Shown here one piece after another: positions 14,137-21,780 of a stretch of 40,708 nt of DNA. The stretch comes from a virus. Under the pieces are notes generated by a model. That model made no database searches, was not told the DNA's origin, and saw only the letters and a list, made by a program, of their open reading frames with translations. The translations under genes were made by a program, and so were the position numbers. How positions within the stretch are numbered: the first letter of the stretch is position 1; each line of letters begins with the position of its first letter. The stretch is from the IMG/VR virus record IMGVR_UViG_3300028706_000015, positions 1 through 40,708 of that record. The stretch is one strand, 5' to 3'.

Positions 14137-14619
14137 ATGAATGCAGCAATGGAATTAACAAAAAAACAAATCAGTAACGCAAAGTATAATCCTAGGAATA
14201 ACGCAAGAAATAATCCTAGGAATAACCCTCAACGTATGTTTGTCAACGGTAAGTACGTACCTAAAAACCATCCCATGTGGAAAGCCGGAACCTATAGGAC
14301 ATTTAATGACGCAGCCTTTAGTTCCTTTACTAATTACGCTTCCTCAACCAAAGGTGATGTGTACATTGTCACTAACAAGGCGTGGCCTGAGTGGGTTAAG
14401 ATAGGTAAAGCTGTTGATGCTACAGATCGTCTTAAGGGTTACCAGACAAGTGACCCATTTAGAGCTTATGAGTTACATCATAGTGTCACTAAGGATAACA
14501 GACACACAGCAGAGGTAGAGGCGCACAAGGCACTTGAGGTCTTAAGTAAAGACAGGAAGAATGAGTGGTTTAAAGTAGACTTAGAGACAGCAGTAAGTTG
14601 TATAGAAGGTAACATATGA
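14137..14619 (+). CDS. GIY-YIG-like / T5orf172 domain protein, 160 aa
   Basis: The C-terminal two thirds follow the T5orf172 pattern of the GIY-YIG nuclease clan: GDVYIVTNKAWPEWVKIGKA, RLKGYQTSDPFRAYELHHSV, the glutamate in AEVEAHKALEV, and a final EWFKVDLETAV. The N-terminus carries a short repeat NPRNNARNNPRNNPQ encoded by duplicated DNA. A GGGGGAG ribosome site stands four bases before the ATG. It could be a homing-type or accessory nuclease, or a non-catalytic DNA-binding protein; it sits inside the replication operon without disrupting a neighbour. Confidence 0.75.
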   Translation: MNAAMELTKKQISNAKYNPRNNARNNPRNNPQRMFVNGKYVPKNHPMWKAGTYRTFNDAAFSSFTNYASSTKGDVYIVTNKAWPEWVKIGKAVDATDRLKGYQTSDPFRAYELHHSVTKDNRHTAEVEAHKALEVLSKDRKNEWFKVDLETAVSCIEGNI

Positions 14620-15368
14620 AACATAATAAAGGAAAGCCATTTGACATCTGTTTTGTTGATGCTGATAGTTTGATATATCGTATCGCACTTAAGACTGATA
14701 TAGACTTAAGCACAGCCAAGGAATACTACGATAAAGCCATAGAGGATATTGAGTGGAACACCTGCAGCACAGTGACTAAGGTAGCACTAAAGGGCGTAGG
14801 TAACTTCCGCTATGCTATAGCAGAGGATTACAAAGGCCAACGTAAAGTTAAAGAACAAGAGGAAGACCCTAATCCTGCGTTGACAGAGAGGCGTAAAGAA
14901 CTTAATGAGTATGCTTATGGCCTAGGGCACTTCGCTAGTGATAACTGTGAAGCAGACGATGTAGTATCTATATGGGCGCAGGAGGCTTTAGACGCTGGTG
15001 TAAACTATGTCATAGCACATATAGACAAAGACATTGACATGGTGGAAGGCTGGCATTATAACTTCACCAAAGAAACTTTGTACTACATTGATGCAGAGGA
15101 AGGTTGGTACAGGATGTGCATACAGATGCTTACGGGTGATTCTACGGACAACATACAAGGTCTTAAGGGTATTGGGCCTAAGAAAGCAGAGAAGCTACTG
15201 GCTGATGTTGCTAAGGCTGATATGCTGGCTAAAGTACAGGAGGCATGGCAAAAGGCTCACCCTGATGATTGGCATGATCGACTTGAGGTGTGTTGGAACT
15301 TATTGTACATGAGGCGTACTTGGGACGGCTTTAAGAGACTAACGATAGAGGATACTTTAGATGCTTAA
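14616..15368 (+). CDS. 5'-3' exonuclease, T7 gp6 / FEN-like, 250 aa
   Basis: Removes RNA primers and degrades DNA from 5' ends. N-terminal DICFVDADSLIYR gives the first metal-binding acids; ASDNCEADDVVSIWA (near residue 110) and IAHIDKDIDMVEG carry the central acids; GDSTDNIQGLKGIGPKKAEKLL (near residue 170) is the metal-binding and helix-hairpin-helix region. It overlaps the previous gene by 4 bases and the endonuclease I gene by 8, as expected for a coupled set. Host nucleotides released by this and endonuclease I could feed phage DNA synthesis. Confidence 0.92.
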   Translation: MKHNKGKPFDICFVDADSLIYRIALKTDIDLSTAKEYYDKAIEDIEWNTCSTVTKVALKGVGNFRYAIAEDYKGQRKVKEQEEDPNPALTERRKELNEYAYGLGHFASDNCEADDVVSIWAQEALDAGVNYVIAHIDKDIDMVEGWHYNFTKETLYYIDAEEGWYRMCIQMLTGDSTDNIQGLKGIGPKKAEKLLADVAKADMLAKVQEAWQKAHPDDWHDRLEVCWNLLYMRRTWDGFKRLTIEDTLDA

Positions 15369-15747
15369 AGAGCAAAAGTTTAGGTCAGGCCTAGAGAGTG
15401 CTTTTAGTGACGCTGTAGGCACTACGGGATTCCAGTATGAGCCTTACAGGATACCTTACATTATAAATAAGAAATACATACCTGACTTCATATGTGAACG
15501 TACAGGTGCCATGATAGAATGTAAAGGATTCTTTAGGGTTGGTGATACACAGAAGTATAAAGCTATTAGGGACGAGATTGATCGACCATTGATCTTCCTG
15601 TTCTCTGATTCAACTAAGAAGTTACGTAAAGGTTCTAAGATGACATTAGGGCAGTGGTGTGAGAAAGAAGGTTTAGCTCACTTCACCTTACGTACCGTAG
15701 ATAAGTTACTGGAGCATTTGAAATGTCTAGCACCTTTGAAGAATTAA
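15361..15747 (+). CDS. Endonuclease I (Holliday-junction resolvase), T7 gp3 type, 128 aa
   Basis: Strong match to the T7 endonuclease I pattern: RSGLES (E12), the FQYEPYRIPYII strand, PDF (D42), MIECKG (E53, K55), then FLFSDSTKKLRKGSKMTLGQ and WCEKEG. These correspond to T7 catalytic residues E20, D55, E65 and K67. The enzyme resolves branched DNA before packaging and helps degrade the host chromosome. The length is close to T7 gp3 (149 aa). It overlaps both neighbours. Confidence 0.93.
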   Translation: MLKEQKFRSGLESAFSDAVGTTGFQYEPYRIPYIINKKYIPDFICERTGAMIECKGFFRVGDTQKYKAIRDEIDRPLIFLFSDSTKKLRKGSKMTLGQWCEKEGLAHFTLRTVDKLLEHLKCLAPLKN

Positions 15748-15878
15748 AAGAGAAAGTACTCAAAGAGTTTGATGTTGACTTACTGTGTGAGCTTATGAAG
15801 ATTGACAGTGAACAGTTACTTGACCGCTTTGAGGATTTATTCATGAAGAACATGGAGCTATTTGAAGATGACGAATAA
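15723..15878 (+). CDS. Unknown small acidic protein, 51 aa
   Basis: Starts MSSTFEELKEKVLKEFDVDL and ends FEDDE. It begins 25 bases inside the end of endonuclease I and its own end overlaps the next gene. It is helical and strongly acidic, with no known domain. Similar short acidic proteins stand next to endonuclease I in related podoviruses, as far as I recall. Confidence 0.65.
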   Translation: MSSTFEELKEKVLKEFDVDLLCELMKIDSEQLLDRFEDLFMKNMELFEDDE

Positions 15879-16095
15879 TGCCTTGGACATACAAGTAGGC
15901 GGTGAGCATTACAATACACTGGGCATTCAACCTATAGAGTTTATTGTAAGCAACAATATGCCTTACTGTGAGGCCAATGTGATTAAGTATGTATCCCGCT
16001 GGCGAAGCAAGAATGGCCTAGAGGATCTACTTAAAGCTAAACACTATATTGACCTACTTATAGAATTTGAAGACTTACACGAGGGGAACCGATAA
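15868..16095 (+). CDS. DUF3310 domain protein, 75 aa
   Basis: Matches the DUF3310 pattern: VGGEHYNTLGIQPIEFIVSN, YCEANVIKYVSRWRSKNGLE, then DLLKAKHYIDLLIEFED. The family is common in phages, sometimes annotated as nucleotide-kinase-like, and its function is unproven. I place the start at ATG 15868; a TTG two codons earlier is also possible. It overlaps the previous gene by 11 bases, and the stop shares a base with the lysozyme start (TAATG). Confidence 0.85.
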   Translation: MTNNALDIQVGGEHYNTLGIQPIEFIVSNNMPYCEANVIKYVSRWRSKNGLEDLLKAKHYIDLLIEFEDLHEGNR

Positions 16096-16535
16096 TGCAG
16101 CTAATAGAGATGCTTAAGAAGCATGAGGGTGTTGAGACTCATGCGTATGTAGACACGGTAGGTAAGACGACCATAGGTGTAGGGCGTAATATAGACGCTG
16201 CAGACGGCCTAGGGCTCTCTGAGAAGGAGATTGATTACCTACTGCATAATGACATTGACAGGGTAGAGAATGAGCTTCTAAAGAGCTTACCTTGGGTTTC
16301 TAACCTAAACCCTGACCGTTTTGATGCTTTGGTTGACATATGCTTTAACTTAGGTTTACCACGGTTCCTTAAGTTTCAAAAGGCCTTGAATGCTCTGATG
16401 ACACATAACTATGAACTGGCAGCTATTGAGTTCTTAGATAGCCGTTGGGCTCAACAGGTAGGTGGTAGAGCTATTGAGTTAGCTGAGATGATTAGAACAG
16501 GTGTTTACCAAGAGGATTACAAGCATGATAGTTAA
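16095..16535 (+). CDS. Endolysin, T4-type lysozyme (GH24), 146 aa
   Basis: Cleaves the beta-1,4 bond between MurNAc and GlcNAc in peptidoglycan. The catalytic triad of T4 lysozyme is present at the very same positions: E11 (KKHEG), D20 (YVDTVG) and T26 (TTIGVG). DALVDICFNLGLPRFLKF and the C-terminal RAIELAEMIRTGVY complete the fold. There is no signal sequence, so it needs the holin (27908-28267). It lies in the + strand early/middle operon, so lysis timing probably depends on the late-arm holin. Confidence 0.95.
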   Translation: MQLIEMLKKHEGVETHAYVDTVGKTTIGVGRNIDAADGLGLSEKEIDYLLHNDIDRVENELLKSLPWVSNLNPDRFDALVDICFNLGLPRFLKFQKALNALMTHNYELAAIEFLDSRWAQQVGGRAIELAEMIRTGVYQEDYKHDS

Positions 16536-16818
16536 ATTATATACAGGTTCAAACTGTCCAGCGTGTGTCACACTCAAGGGACGTTTAGAAGGTCTAGGTA
16601 TTAGTAGCTACAAATATGAAGAGGCTAACGTTAATGTACCTGCGAATCGTGAGGAGGTTATTAAGCTAGGATTCCGAGGTGTTCCCTTGTTGGTACGTTA
16701 TGATATTGATGGGGAGGTTGTAGGTGCTCTAATGGGAGCCACTAAAGCGGATAGTGCTTACACTGATATCTTTAAAGGCGCGTGGGAGAGTCCTCATGTT
16801 ATTCATGAACCACTTTAA
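16525..16818 (+). CDS. Glutaredoxin/thioredoxin-like protein, 97 aa
   Basis: The N-terminus MIVKLYTGSNCPACVTLKGR gives a redox CPAC active site (C11, C14), and GFRGVPLLVRYDIDG holds the cis-proline loop (GVP), both hallmarks of the fold. The start at 16525 is chosen over an upstream GTG in frame because it is an ATG with AGGA spaced before it. It overlaps the lysozyme gene by 11 bases. A likely job is to re-reduce the C-terminal cysteines of the ribonucleotide reductase at 17948. Confidence 0.85.
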   Translation: MIVKLYTGSNCPACVTLKGRLEGLGISSYKYEEANVNVPANREEVIKLGFRGVPLLVRYDIDGEVVGALMGATKADSAYTDIFKGAWESPHVIHEPL

Positions 16819-16897
16819 AATGATTATGGAGGGTTTTGACTGTGACCTTAACACAGCTATTCAACTATATCAACGCGGTACTGTCTGGGAGGACTAA
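16805..16897 (+). CDS. Very small protein, 30 aa
   Basis: Reads MNHFKMIMEGFDCDLNTAIQ and ends GTVWED. It starts 14 bases inside the glutaredoxin gene and stops on the base before the ThyX start, so it fills an otherwise empty gap in a tightly packed operon. The last codons carry the GGGAGG ribosome site for ThyX. It may be a real peptide or a coupling leader for ThyX. Confidence 0.45.
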   Translation: MNHFKMIMEGFDCDLNTAIQLYQRGTVWED

Positions 16898-17536
16898 ATG
16901 AAGGCTGAATACATAAGTCATATGGGTGACGACCTGACTGTAGTGAATGCAGCAAGAGTATCATTTGATAAGGAGAGCGCAGAGGTTAGTTACAGTGACA
17001 CAAAACTAATCAAGTACCTAGCATCTCATGGTCACTGGACACCATTTAGTCACCCTCAGATCACCATGCGCTATACAGTGCCTATCTTTGTAGCTCGACA
17101 GGAGTTTAAACATATCGTAGGCTTCACACGTAACGAAGTGAGTCGTAGGTATGTTGATGATACCCCTGAGTTCTATATGCCAGAGGTGTGGCGTAGTCGG
17201 CCAGAGGGTAGCGTCAAGCAGGGTAGCGGTAGTAGTGTTAGTGAAGAAGATAATGCACAGATTAAACGTCATTATGAAGGCCAAATGCGTGAGTGTTTAG
17301 TCGCTTATACCAACCTTCTAAATAGGGGAGTAGCACCCGAACAAGCCCGTATGGTCTTACCACAGTCGATGTACACAAGCTACTACGTCACTGGCTCACT
17401 TGCAGCCTTTGCTCGTATGGTCAAGCAACGTACTGACCCTCATGCTCAGGTAGAGATTCAGGAGTTAGCCAAGGTGGTTGATAAGGTGATTAGACCGCTA
17501 TTCCCCATATCTTTTGCGGCGTTAGTGAATCCTTAA
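16898..17536 (+). CDS. thyX: Flavin-dependent thymidylate synthase, 212 aa
   Basis: Makes dTMP from dUMP with FAD, NADPH and methylene-tetrahydrofolate. Family features: VNAARVSFDKES near the start, the HGHWTPFSHPQIT helix (FAD and substrate contacts), RQEFKHIVGFTRNEVSRRYV, PEFYMPEVWR, and LLNRGVAPEQARMVLPQSMY with the conserved Q-A-R. The ThyX signature RHR-x7-S is altered: KHI replaces RHR and there is an extra residue before the NE-x-S part. I recall related phage enzymes with the same form. It is grouped with RNR and glutaredoxin as a dNTP supply unit. Confidence 0.93.
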   Translation: MKAEYISHMGDDLTVVNAARVSFDKESAEVSYSDTKLIKYLASHGHWTPFSHPQITMRYTVPIFVARQEFKHIVGFTRNEVSRRYVDDTPEFYMPEVWRSRPEGSVKQGSGSSVSEEDNAQIKRHYEGQMRECLVAYTNLLNRGVAPEQARMVLPQSMYTSYYVTGSLAAFARMVKQRTDPHAQVEIQELAKVVDKVIRPLFPISFAALVNP

Positions 17537-17563
17537 AGTGATCTAAAGTGTAGGAGAATGAAA

Positions 17564-17725
17564 ATGAGCAGAACAAAGAGAAAAGCCAAGACAGGAGCTA
17601 AGGCAGTATCAAGTAACTGTAGGAACCACGGAAGTTGTGACTACTGTAAAGGAAACAAGATGCACAGGCATTCTAAGAAACTAGTTAATGATAACGAGGA
17701 AGTAACATATTATGATGAACCTTAA
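17564..17725 (+). CDS. Small basic cysteine-rich protein, 53 aa
   Basis: Begins MSRTKRKAKTGAKAVSSNCR and contains CRNHGSCDYCKGNKMHRHSK, a cluster of three cysteines and several histidines suited to zinc binding, followed by an acidic end. TAGGAG lies seven bases before ATG 17564; an ATG six bases earlier is too close to that site. Similar short C-x-x-C-x-x-N-x-x-H peptides are frequent in phages and unassigned. It overlaps the next gene by 14 bases. Confidence 0.7.
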   Translation: MSRTKRKAKTGAKAVSSNCRNHGSCDYCKGNKMHRHSKKLVNDNEEVTYYDEP

Positions 17726-17948
17726 ATTGAAAGATTGTCAAATGGAACAGATCACCGTAACGTACTTAGATGGACTACACCATGATCTTAAAGAAGAACT
17801 TAAGGCTCATGATGCTGACCCGTACTTAGGTGCTCAAGAGGCACAGGACGTAATGTATACCTTGATTTCTATTGAAGTTGTAATGAAAGACCTTATGTTC
17901 ATGGATGCTTATTTAGATTGGAAGATGGAAAACGGAGTAGACCTGTAA
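17712..17948 (+). CDS. Unknown acidic helical protein, 78 aa
   Basis: Two adjacent ATGs (17712 and 17715) can start it. The middle, LDGLHHDLKEELKAHDADPY followed by AQEAQDVMYTLISIEVVMKD, is helical. No domain is recognised. Its stop shares a base with the RNR start (TAATG), so it is likely translated together with RNR and could be a small partner of it, but only position supports that. Confidence 0.7.
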   Translation: MMNLKLKDCQMEQITVTYLDGLHHDLKEELKAHDADPYLGAQEAQDVMYTLISIEVVMKDLMFMDAYLDWKMENGVDL

Positions 17949-19834
17949 TGAATGCACCAACTAACGTTAGTAGCGTATATGAAGATTACATTCACAAATC
18001 ACGTTATGCTCGATACCTGCCTCAAGAACAACGTAGAGAGACATGGGGCGAGACAGTTTCCCGTTACCTAGACTACTTTAAAGGACAAGGTAAGCTGGAT
18101 GACAGTACATATGACGAGCTATACACTGCTATCTATGACAAAGAAGTGATGCCCTCTATGAGAGCATTAATGACCGCTGGTGAGGCTCTAGACCGTGACA
18201 ATGTAGCAGGGTTCAATTGTAGCTACATGGCTATTGATCACCCCCGCGCCTTTGACGAGATGATGTATATTCTCATGTGTGGTACTGGCGCTGGTTTCTC
18301 AGTTGAACGACAGTACGTAGCTAAGTTGCCTGAGGTTGCTGAAGATATGCACCCTACTGACACCTGTATCCACGTAGCCGATAGTAAGATTGGGTGGGCT
18401 AAGAGCTTCCGTGAGCTGATCAGTCTGCTGTACTCAGGCCAAGTACCTACATGGGACGTTAGTAAGGTACGAGCAGCGGGTGAGCCTTTGAATACCTTTG
18501 GTGGTCGTGCGTCAGGACCAGAGCCTTTAGTTGATTTGTTTAAGTTTGCAGTAAGCTTATTCAAGGGAGCTAAGGGCCGTAAGTTGAGTAGTATTGAGGC
18601 TCATGACCTATGTTGTAAGATAGCACAGATTGTAGTCGTTGGTGGTGTACGTAGGTCTGCCTTGATTAGCTTAAGTAACTTAACGGATGATCGTATTCGC
18701 CGTAGTAAGCATGGTAACTGGTGGGAAACTGAACCACAACGGGGATTGGCTAATAACTCAGCTTGTTATACTGAAAAGCCTGACTTTGAAGCCTTTATGA
18801 GTGAGTGGAGTAGCTTGTATGAATCTCGTAGCGGTGAGCGTGGGTTCTTTAGTCGAGTAGCTAGTCAAAACCAAGCAGCTAAGAATGGACGTAGGGATGC
18901 TGAGCACGACTTTGGGACGAATCCGTGTTCGGAGATCATCTTACGCCCACAACAATTTTGTAATCTCAGCGAAGTAGTTGTACGTCATGATGATACCTTT
19001 GATACCCTTAAGAGCAAGGTACGTCTAGCATCTATCCTAGGGACGCTACAGGCTACGTTGACTGACTTCCGCTACCTACGTAAGAAGTGGCAGGATAATA
19101 CCGCAGAAGAAGCTTTGTTGGGTGTGAGCCTTACAGGTATACTTGATAATAAACGAATGGCTACAGTAGGGCCAAAGTTAGCTGGAGAGCTTGAGGAACT
19201 TAAGAATGAAGCAGTTAGAGTTAATAAGGATTGGGCCAAAAGATTGGGTATCAATCAGTCTACAGCCATTACGTGCGTTAAGCCGTCAGGTACAGTCTCA
19301 CAATTGGTCAACAGCGCCAGTGGAATCCATGGTCGGTTTGCTGACTATTATATTCGCAGGGTTCGTGCTGACAGTCGTGATCCCCTATGTACAGTCTTAG
19401 AGGCCGCAGGAGTCCCTGTAGAGGACGATGTGACCTCAAGCAGTACTAAGGTATTCAGTTTCCCTCAAAAGGCTCCTAAGGGCTCTACAATAGCTTCTAG
19501 ACAGTCTGGCATGGAACAGTTGCACCTTTGGGATATGTATCAACGTCATTGGTGCGAACATAAACCATCCATTACGGTTTACTATAAGGATAATGATTTC
19601 CTTGAGATTGGTAACTGGCTATTTAACAACTTTGATGAAGCCTCAGGGTTGAGCTTCTTACCTTTCAGTGAGCATACATATCAACAGGCACCTTATGAAG
19701 AGATTGATAAGGCTACCTATGAGGCTATGCTTAAGGTTACACCTACTGAGGTGAACTGGGATATTGTTGAAGCAAGTGACTTGACAGAAGGAGCACAGAC
19801 TCTGGCTTGTACTGGAGGTGCTTGCGAGATATAG
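17948..19834 (+). CDS. nrdJ: Ribonucleotide reductase, class II (adenosylcobalamin-dependent), monomeric type, 628 aa
   Basis: Reduces ribonucleotides to deoxyribonucleotides with a coenzyme B12 radical. The key residues of the monomeric Lactobacillus-type enzyme can be placed: C91 in FNCSYM, the NPCSE motif with C327 and E329, C338 exactly 11 residues on, and the C-terminal redox pair C621/C626 in ACTGGACEI. The order and spacing equal C119, C408, E410, C419, C731 and C736 of that enzyme. KPSGTVSQLVNSASGIHG is the phosphate-binding stretch. The start is taken at the TAATG with the previous gene; an upstream in-frame start is less likely. Last gene of the operon, before a terminator. It needs host cobalamin. 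Confidence 0.93.
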   Translation: MNAPTNVSSVYEDYIHKSRYARYLPQEQRRETWGETVSRYLDYFKGQGKLDDSTYDELYTAIYDKEVMPSMRALMTAGEALDRDNVAGFNCSYMAIDHPRAFDEMMYILMCGTGAGFSVERQYVAKLPEVAEDMHPTDTCIHVADSKIGWAKSFRELISLLYSGQVPTWDVSKVRAAGEPLNTFGGRASGPEPLVDLFKFAVSLFKGAKGRKLSSIEAHDLCCKIAQIVVVGGVRRSALISLSNLTDDRIRRSKHGNWWETEPQRGLANNSACYTEKPDFEAFMSEWSSLYESRSGERGFFSRVASQNQAAKNGRRDAEHDFGTNPCSEIILRPQQFCNLSEVVVRHDDTFDTLKSKVRLASILGTLQATLTDFRYLRKKWQDNTAEEALLGVSLTGILDNKRMATVGPKLAGELEELKNEAVRVNKDWAKRLGINQSTAITCVKPSGTVSQLVNSASGIHGRFADYYIRRVRADSRDPLCTVLEAAGVPVEDDVTSSSTKVFSFPQKAPKGSTIASRQSGMEQLHLWDMYQRHWCEHKPSITVYYKDNDFLEIGNWLFNNFDEASGLSFLPFSEHTYQQAPYEEIDKATYEAMLKVTPTEVNWDIVEASDLTEGAQTLACTGGACEI

Positions 19835-19843
19835 TAGACAAAC

Positions 19844-19879
19844 AAAAGGCCCCAAGGTGTGAACCAAGGGGCCTTTTTT
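19844..19879. terminator. Bidirectional Rho-independent terminator between the converging arms
   Basis: AAAAGGCCCC (19844-19853) pairs with GGGGCCTTTT (19868-19877), with an inner GGT/ACC pairing in the 14-base loop. T6 follows on the + strand and a T-run on the - strand. It ends the RNR transcript from the left and the ejection-protein transcript from the right. Confidence 0.93.
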
Positions 19880-19890
19880 GTGCTTAAGAT

Positions 19891-19992
19891 TTAACGGGCT
19901 CTTGTACGCGGTGGTAAGATTTGCCTAGGTGGTCTAGATTCTTCGGTGAAACGTTTTCCCGCCCACTCCGTAAGTTCATTAAAGAGGCTCAT
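19891..19992 (-). CDS. Very small basic protein, 33 aa
   Basis: Reads MSLFNELTEWAGKRFTEESR and ends PPRTRAR. It begins inside the last codons of the ejection-protein gene (14-base overlap), with GAGGTG five bases before the ATG, and ends just before the terminator. It is the last possible gene of the late arm. The basic, proline-rich tail is unremarkable; function unknown. Confidence 0.45.
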   Translation of the reverse strand: MSLFNELTEWAGKRFTEESRPPRQILPPRTRAR

Positions 19993-21766
19993 TACTCACC
20001 TCTTCTTCTGTAGAGGTTAGTGTATTCTTAGATAAATAATGCACAAGTACTGCTCTGTCTGCTTTGTAGAGATTAAGCTTAATAGGATCAGTCGTTTTTG
20101 CCATTACTTTACTCAGTGCTGTGAGGGAAGCCCCTACGTAACTACGCATGGAAGGTGATCTTAGTGTGTTAAAAGCCACAGACCCTGCACCGCCTAAGGC
20201 CAATCCCGTAGCTATAGCAGGAAACCATGGCTGTGCTAAGAAACTAGAGGCTAATAAAGCGTTACCTGCTATACTCGCGGGTGTCTTAGGTACTGTTATA
20301 CCTGTCTTATCACGAACATAGTGTTGTATTTTACCAAGTACGCCTAATATTTCAATATCAGCCTTAGGTACTAATACGTCGAGGTTCTGGTATAATCTAC
20401 TCTGGCGTGTTAATAAGCCCTGTGAAGCCCTATCGGGTATCATGGCTGCTACTTCCTTGTTTAATACACCCCTAGCTAGCTTCACTATCTTTGAACGAGA
20501 GTTAACAAGACCACCTTCAATGTCAGCAGGTTTCCAATCCTTAATAAAGGTATCAAAATCCTTACGTACTTGAAGTAGACCCGCAGTAGTACCATCAGAT
20601 GCTAGTATTAAATCCTTGAGGTGATCCATTAGAGAGGTTACTTGACTTTCAGCACCGTTTATAGCTTTCCACCCGTTAGAAGCAACCATTGATTCTACGT
20701 TAGAATCCAAGATATCAACAACAAGGTTCTTATTGATAGGAGGGTTACCCTCTGCGTAAATGTTCTCAATAACTCTATCGTTCAGCCTATCAATAGAGTT
20801 ATAAACTTGATCAACATTATAACCTACAGGAGCTTGGGGATCAAACTCAGGGACTTTCTTTAACTCTAGTAAGCGTTCAGCTTCTATTTTGGAAGGTGTC
20901 CAAGTTATCACACCACCTTTAGTTGTAGTGCGTGTACCTCTATCACTCTTCGACATATCCTTCTGGAGAGGCATCATCATTTTAAAGATACCTTCGTCCC
21001 TTTTAGTACGTTTACCTTGAGCCCCGAAGATAGACAATTCTTTACCCTTAAGAGCTACTTGAGCAGCTTGTGGTTTCTTGCCTTTGAAAGCTGCTACATT
21101 CACTATGGAAGATAACTGACGGGCTTGGCGTGGACTCAGATCAAGAAACTCCTTAGCTGCCTCCCAGCTTTTACTCATTGCTCCAGTAAAACCTTCCCAT
21201 GCCTCAGATTCACTAACGTCAAAGACAACGCCTTTAATAGCTTCAACTGTCGGTTTCTCTATAACATCAGGTGTAACATTACCTAATACCTCTAGAGCAG
21301 CATTAACGCCTTCTACGATAACACCACCCACAGCAGGGGCTACGCCTTCACCAGCTTGAAACAATAAAGCTTCTTCTCGTGACCGAGGTTCAGTAGTTCC
21401 GTCATCCTCTACATAAGGGCTTATCATTGCCCCAGCCATGAGAGGTACGCGAGATTGTGGAGGCACTGCTTGAAGCCCTCCTTCAATACCCTGTATAGTG
21501 CTTGTAGCTGTATCAACAGCACCTTGGACACCTTCATAAAGACCTTGCTTAATGTCTTCAAAAGGTGTCATTGAGGGTGTATGTTCAACAAAGGCTTCAC
21601 GCTCAGTAGCTAACTGTTGTTCTTCAAGAGCTGCTTGCTTCATTGCAGCAGCTTGTTTGATAGCCACCTTTGCGATAGCTGCGGCTAAGGCTTCATCACC
21701 TGCATTACGCGCTTTCAGTATCATAGCTTTGAGTTCAGGTATGGTTTTTGTATACTGTTGTGTCAT
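19979..21766 (-). CDS. Putative internal virion / ejection protein, 595 aa
   Basis: Last large gene of the tail-ejection cluster, with a strong AAAGGAGG ribosome site. The N-terminal 60 residues are Ala/Lys/Glu-rich helix (AIAKVAIKQAAAMKQAALEE). The middle is helical and the C-terminal part has Gly/Ala-rich hydrophobic stretches (ASIAGNALLASSFLAQPWFP, AIATGLALGGAGSVAF) that could insert in a membrane. In T7-like phages three internal proteins are ejected first and form a channel across the periplasm; by position and composition this is one of them. No lytic transglycosylase motif is seen. Confidence 0.65.
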   Translation of the reverse strand: MTQQYTKTIPELKAMILKARNAGDEALAAAIAKVAIKQAAAMKQAALEEQQLATEREAFVEHTPSMTPFEDIKQGLYEGVQGAVDTATSTIQGIEGGLQAVPPQSRVPLMAGAMISPYVEDDGTTEPRSREEALLFQAGEGVAPAVGGVIVEGVNAALEVLGNVTPDVIEKPTVEAIKGVVFDVSESEAWEGFTGAMSKSWEAAKEFLDLSPRQARQLSSIVNVAAFKGKKPQAAQVALKGKELSIFGAQGKRTKRDEGIFKMMMPLQKDMSKSDRGTRTTTKGGVITWTPSKIEAERLLELKKVPEFDPQAPVGYNVDQVYNSIDRLNDRVIENIYAEGNPPINKNLVVDILDSNVESMVASNGWKAINGAESQVTSLMDHLKDLILASDGTTAGLLQVRKDFDTFIKDWKPADIEGGLVNSRSKIVKLARGVLNKEVAAMIPDRASQGLLTRQSRLYQNLDVLVPKADIEILGVLGKIQHYVRDKTGITVPKTPASIAGNALLASSFLAQPWFPAIATGLALGGAGSVAFNTLRSPSMRSYVGASLTALSKVMAKTTDPIKLNLYKADRAVLVHYLSKNTLTSTEEEVSNEPL

Positions 21767-21780
21767 TATAACCTCCTTTA

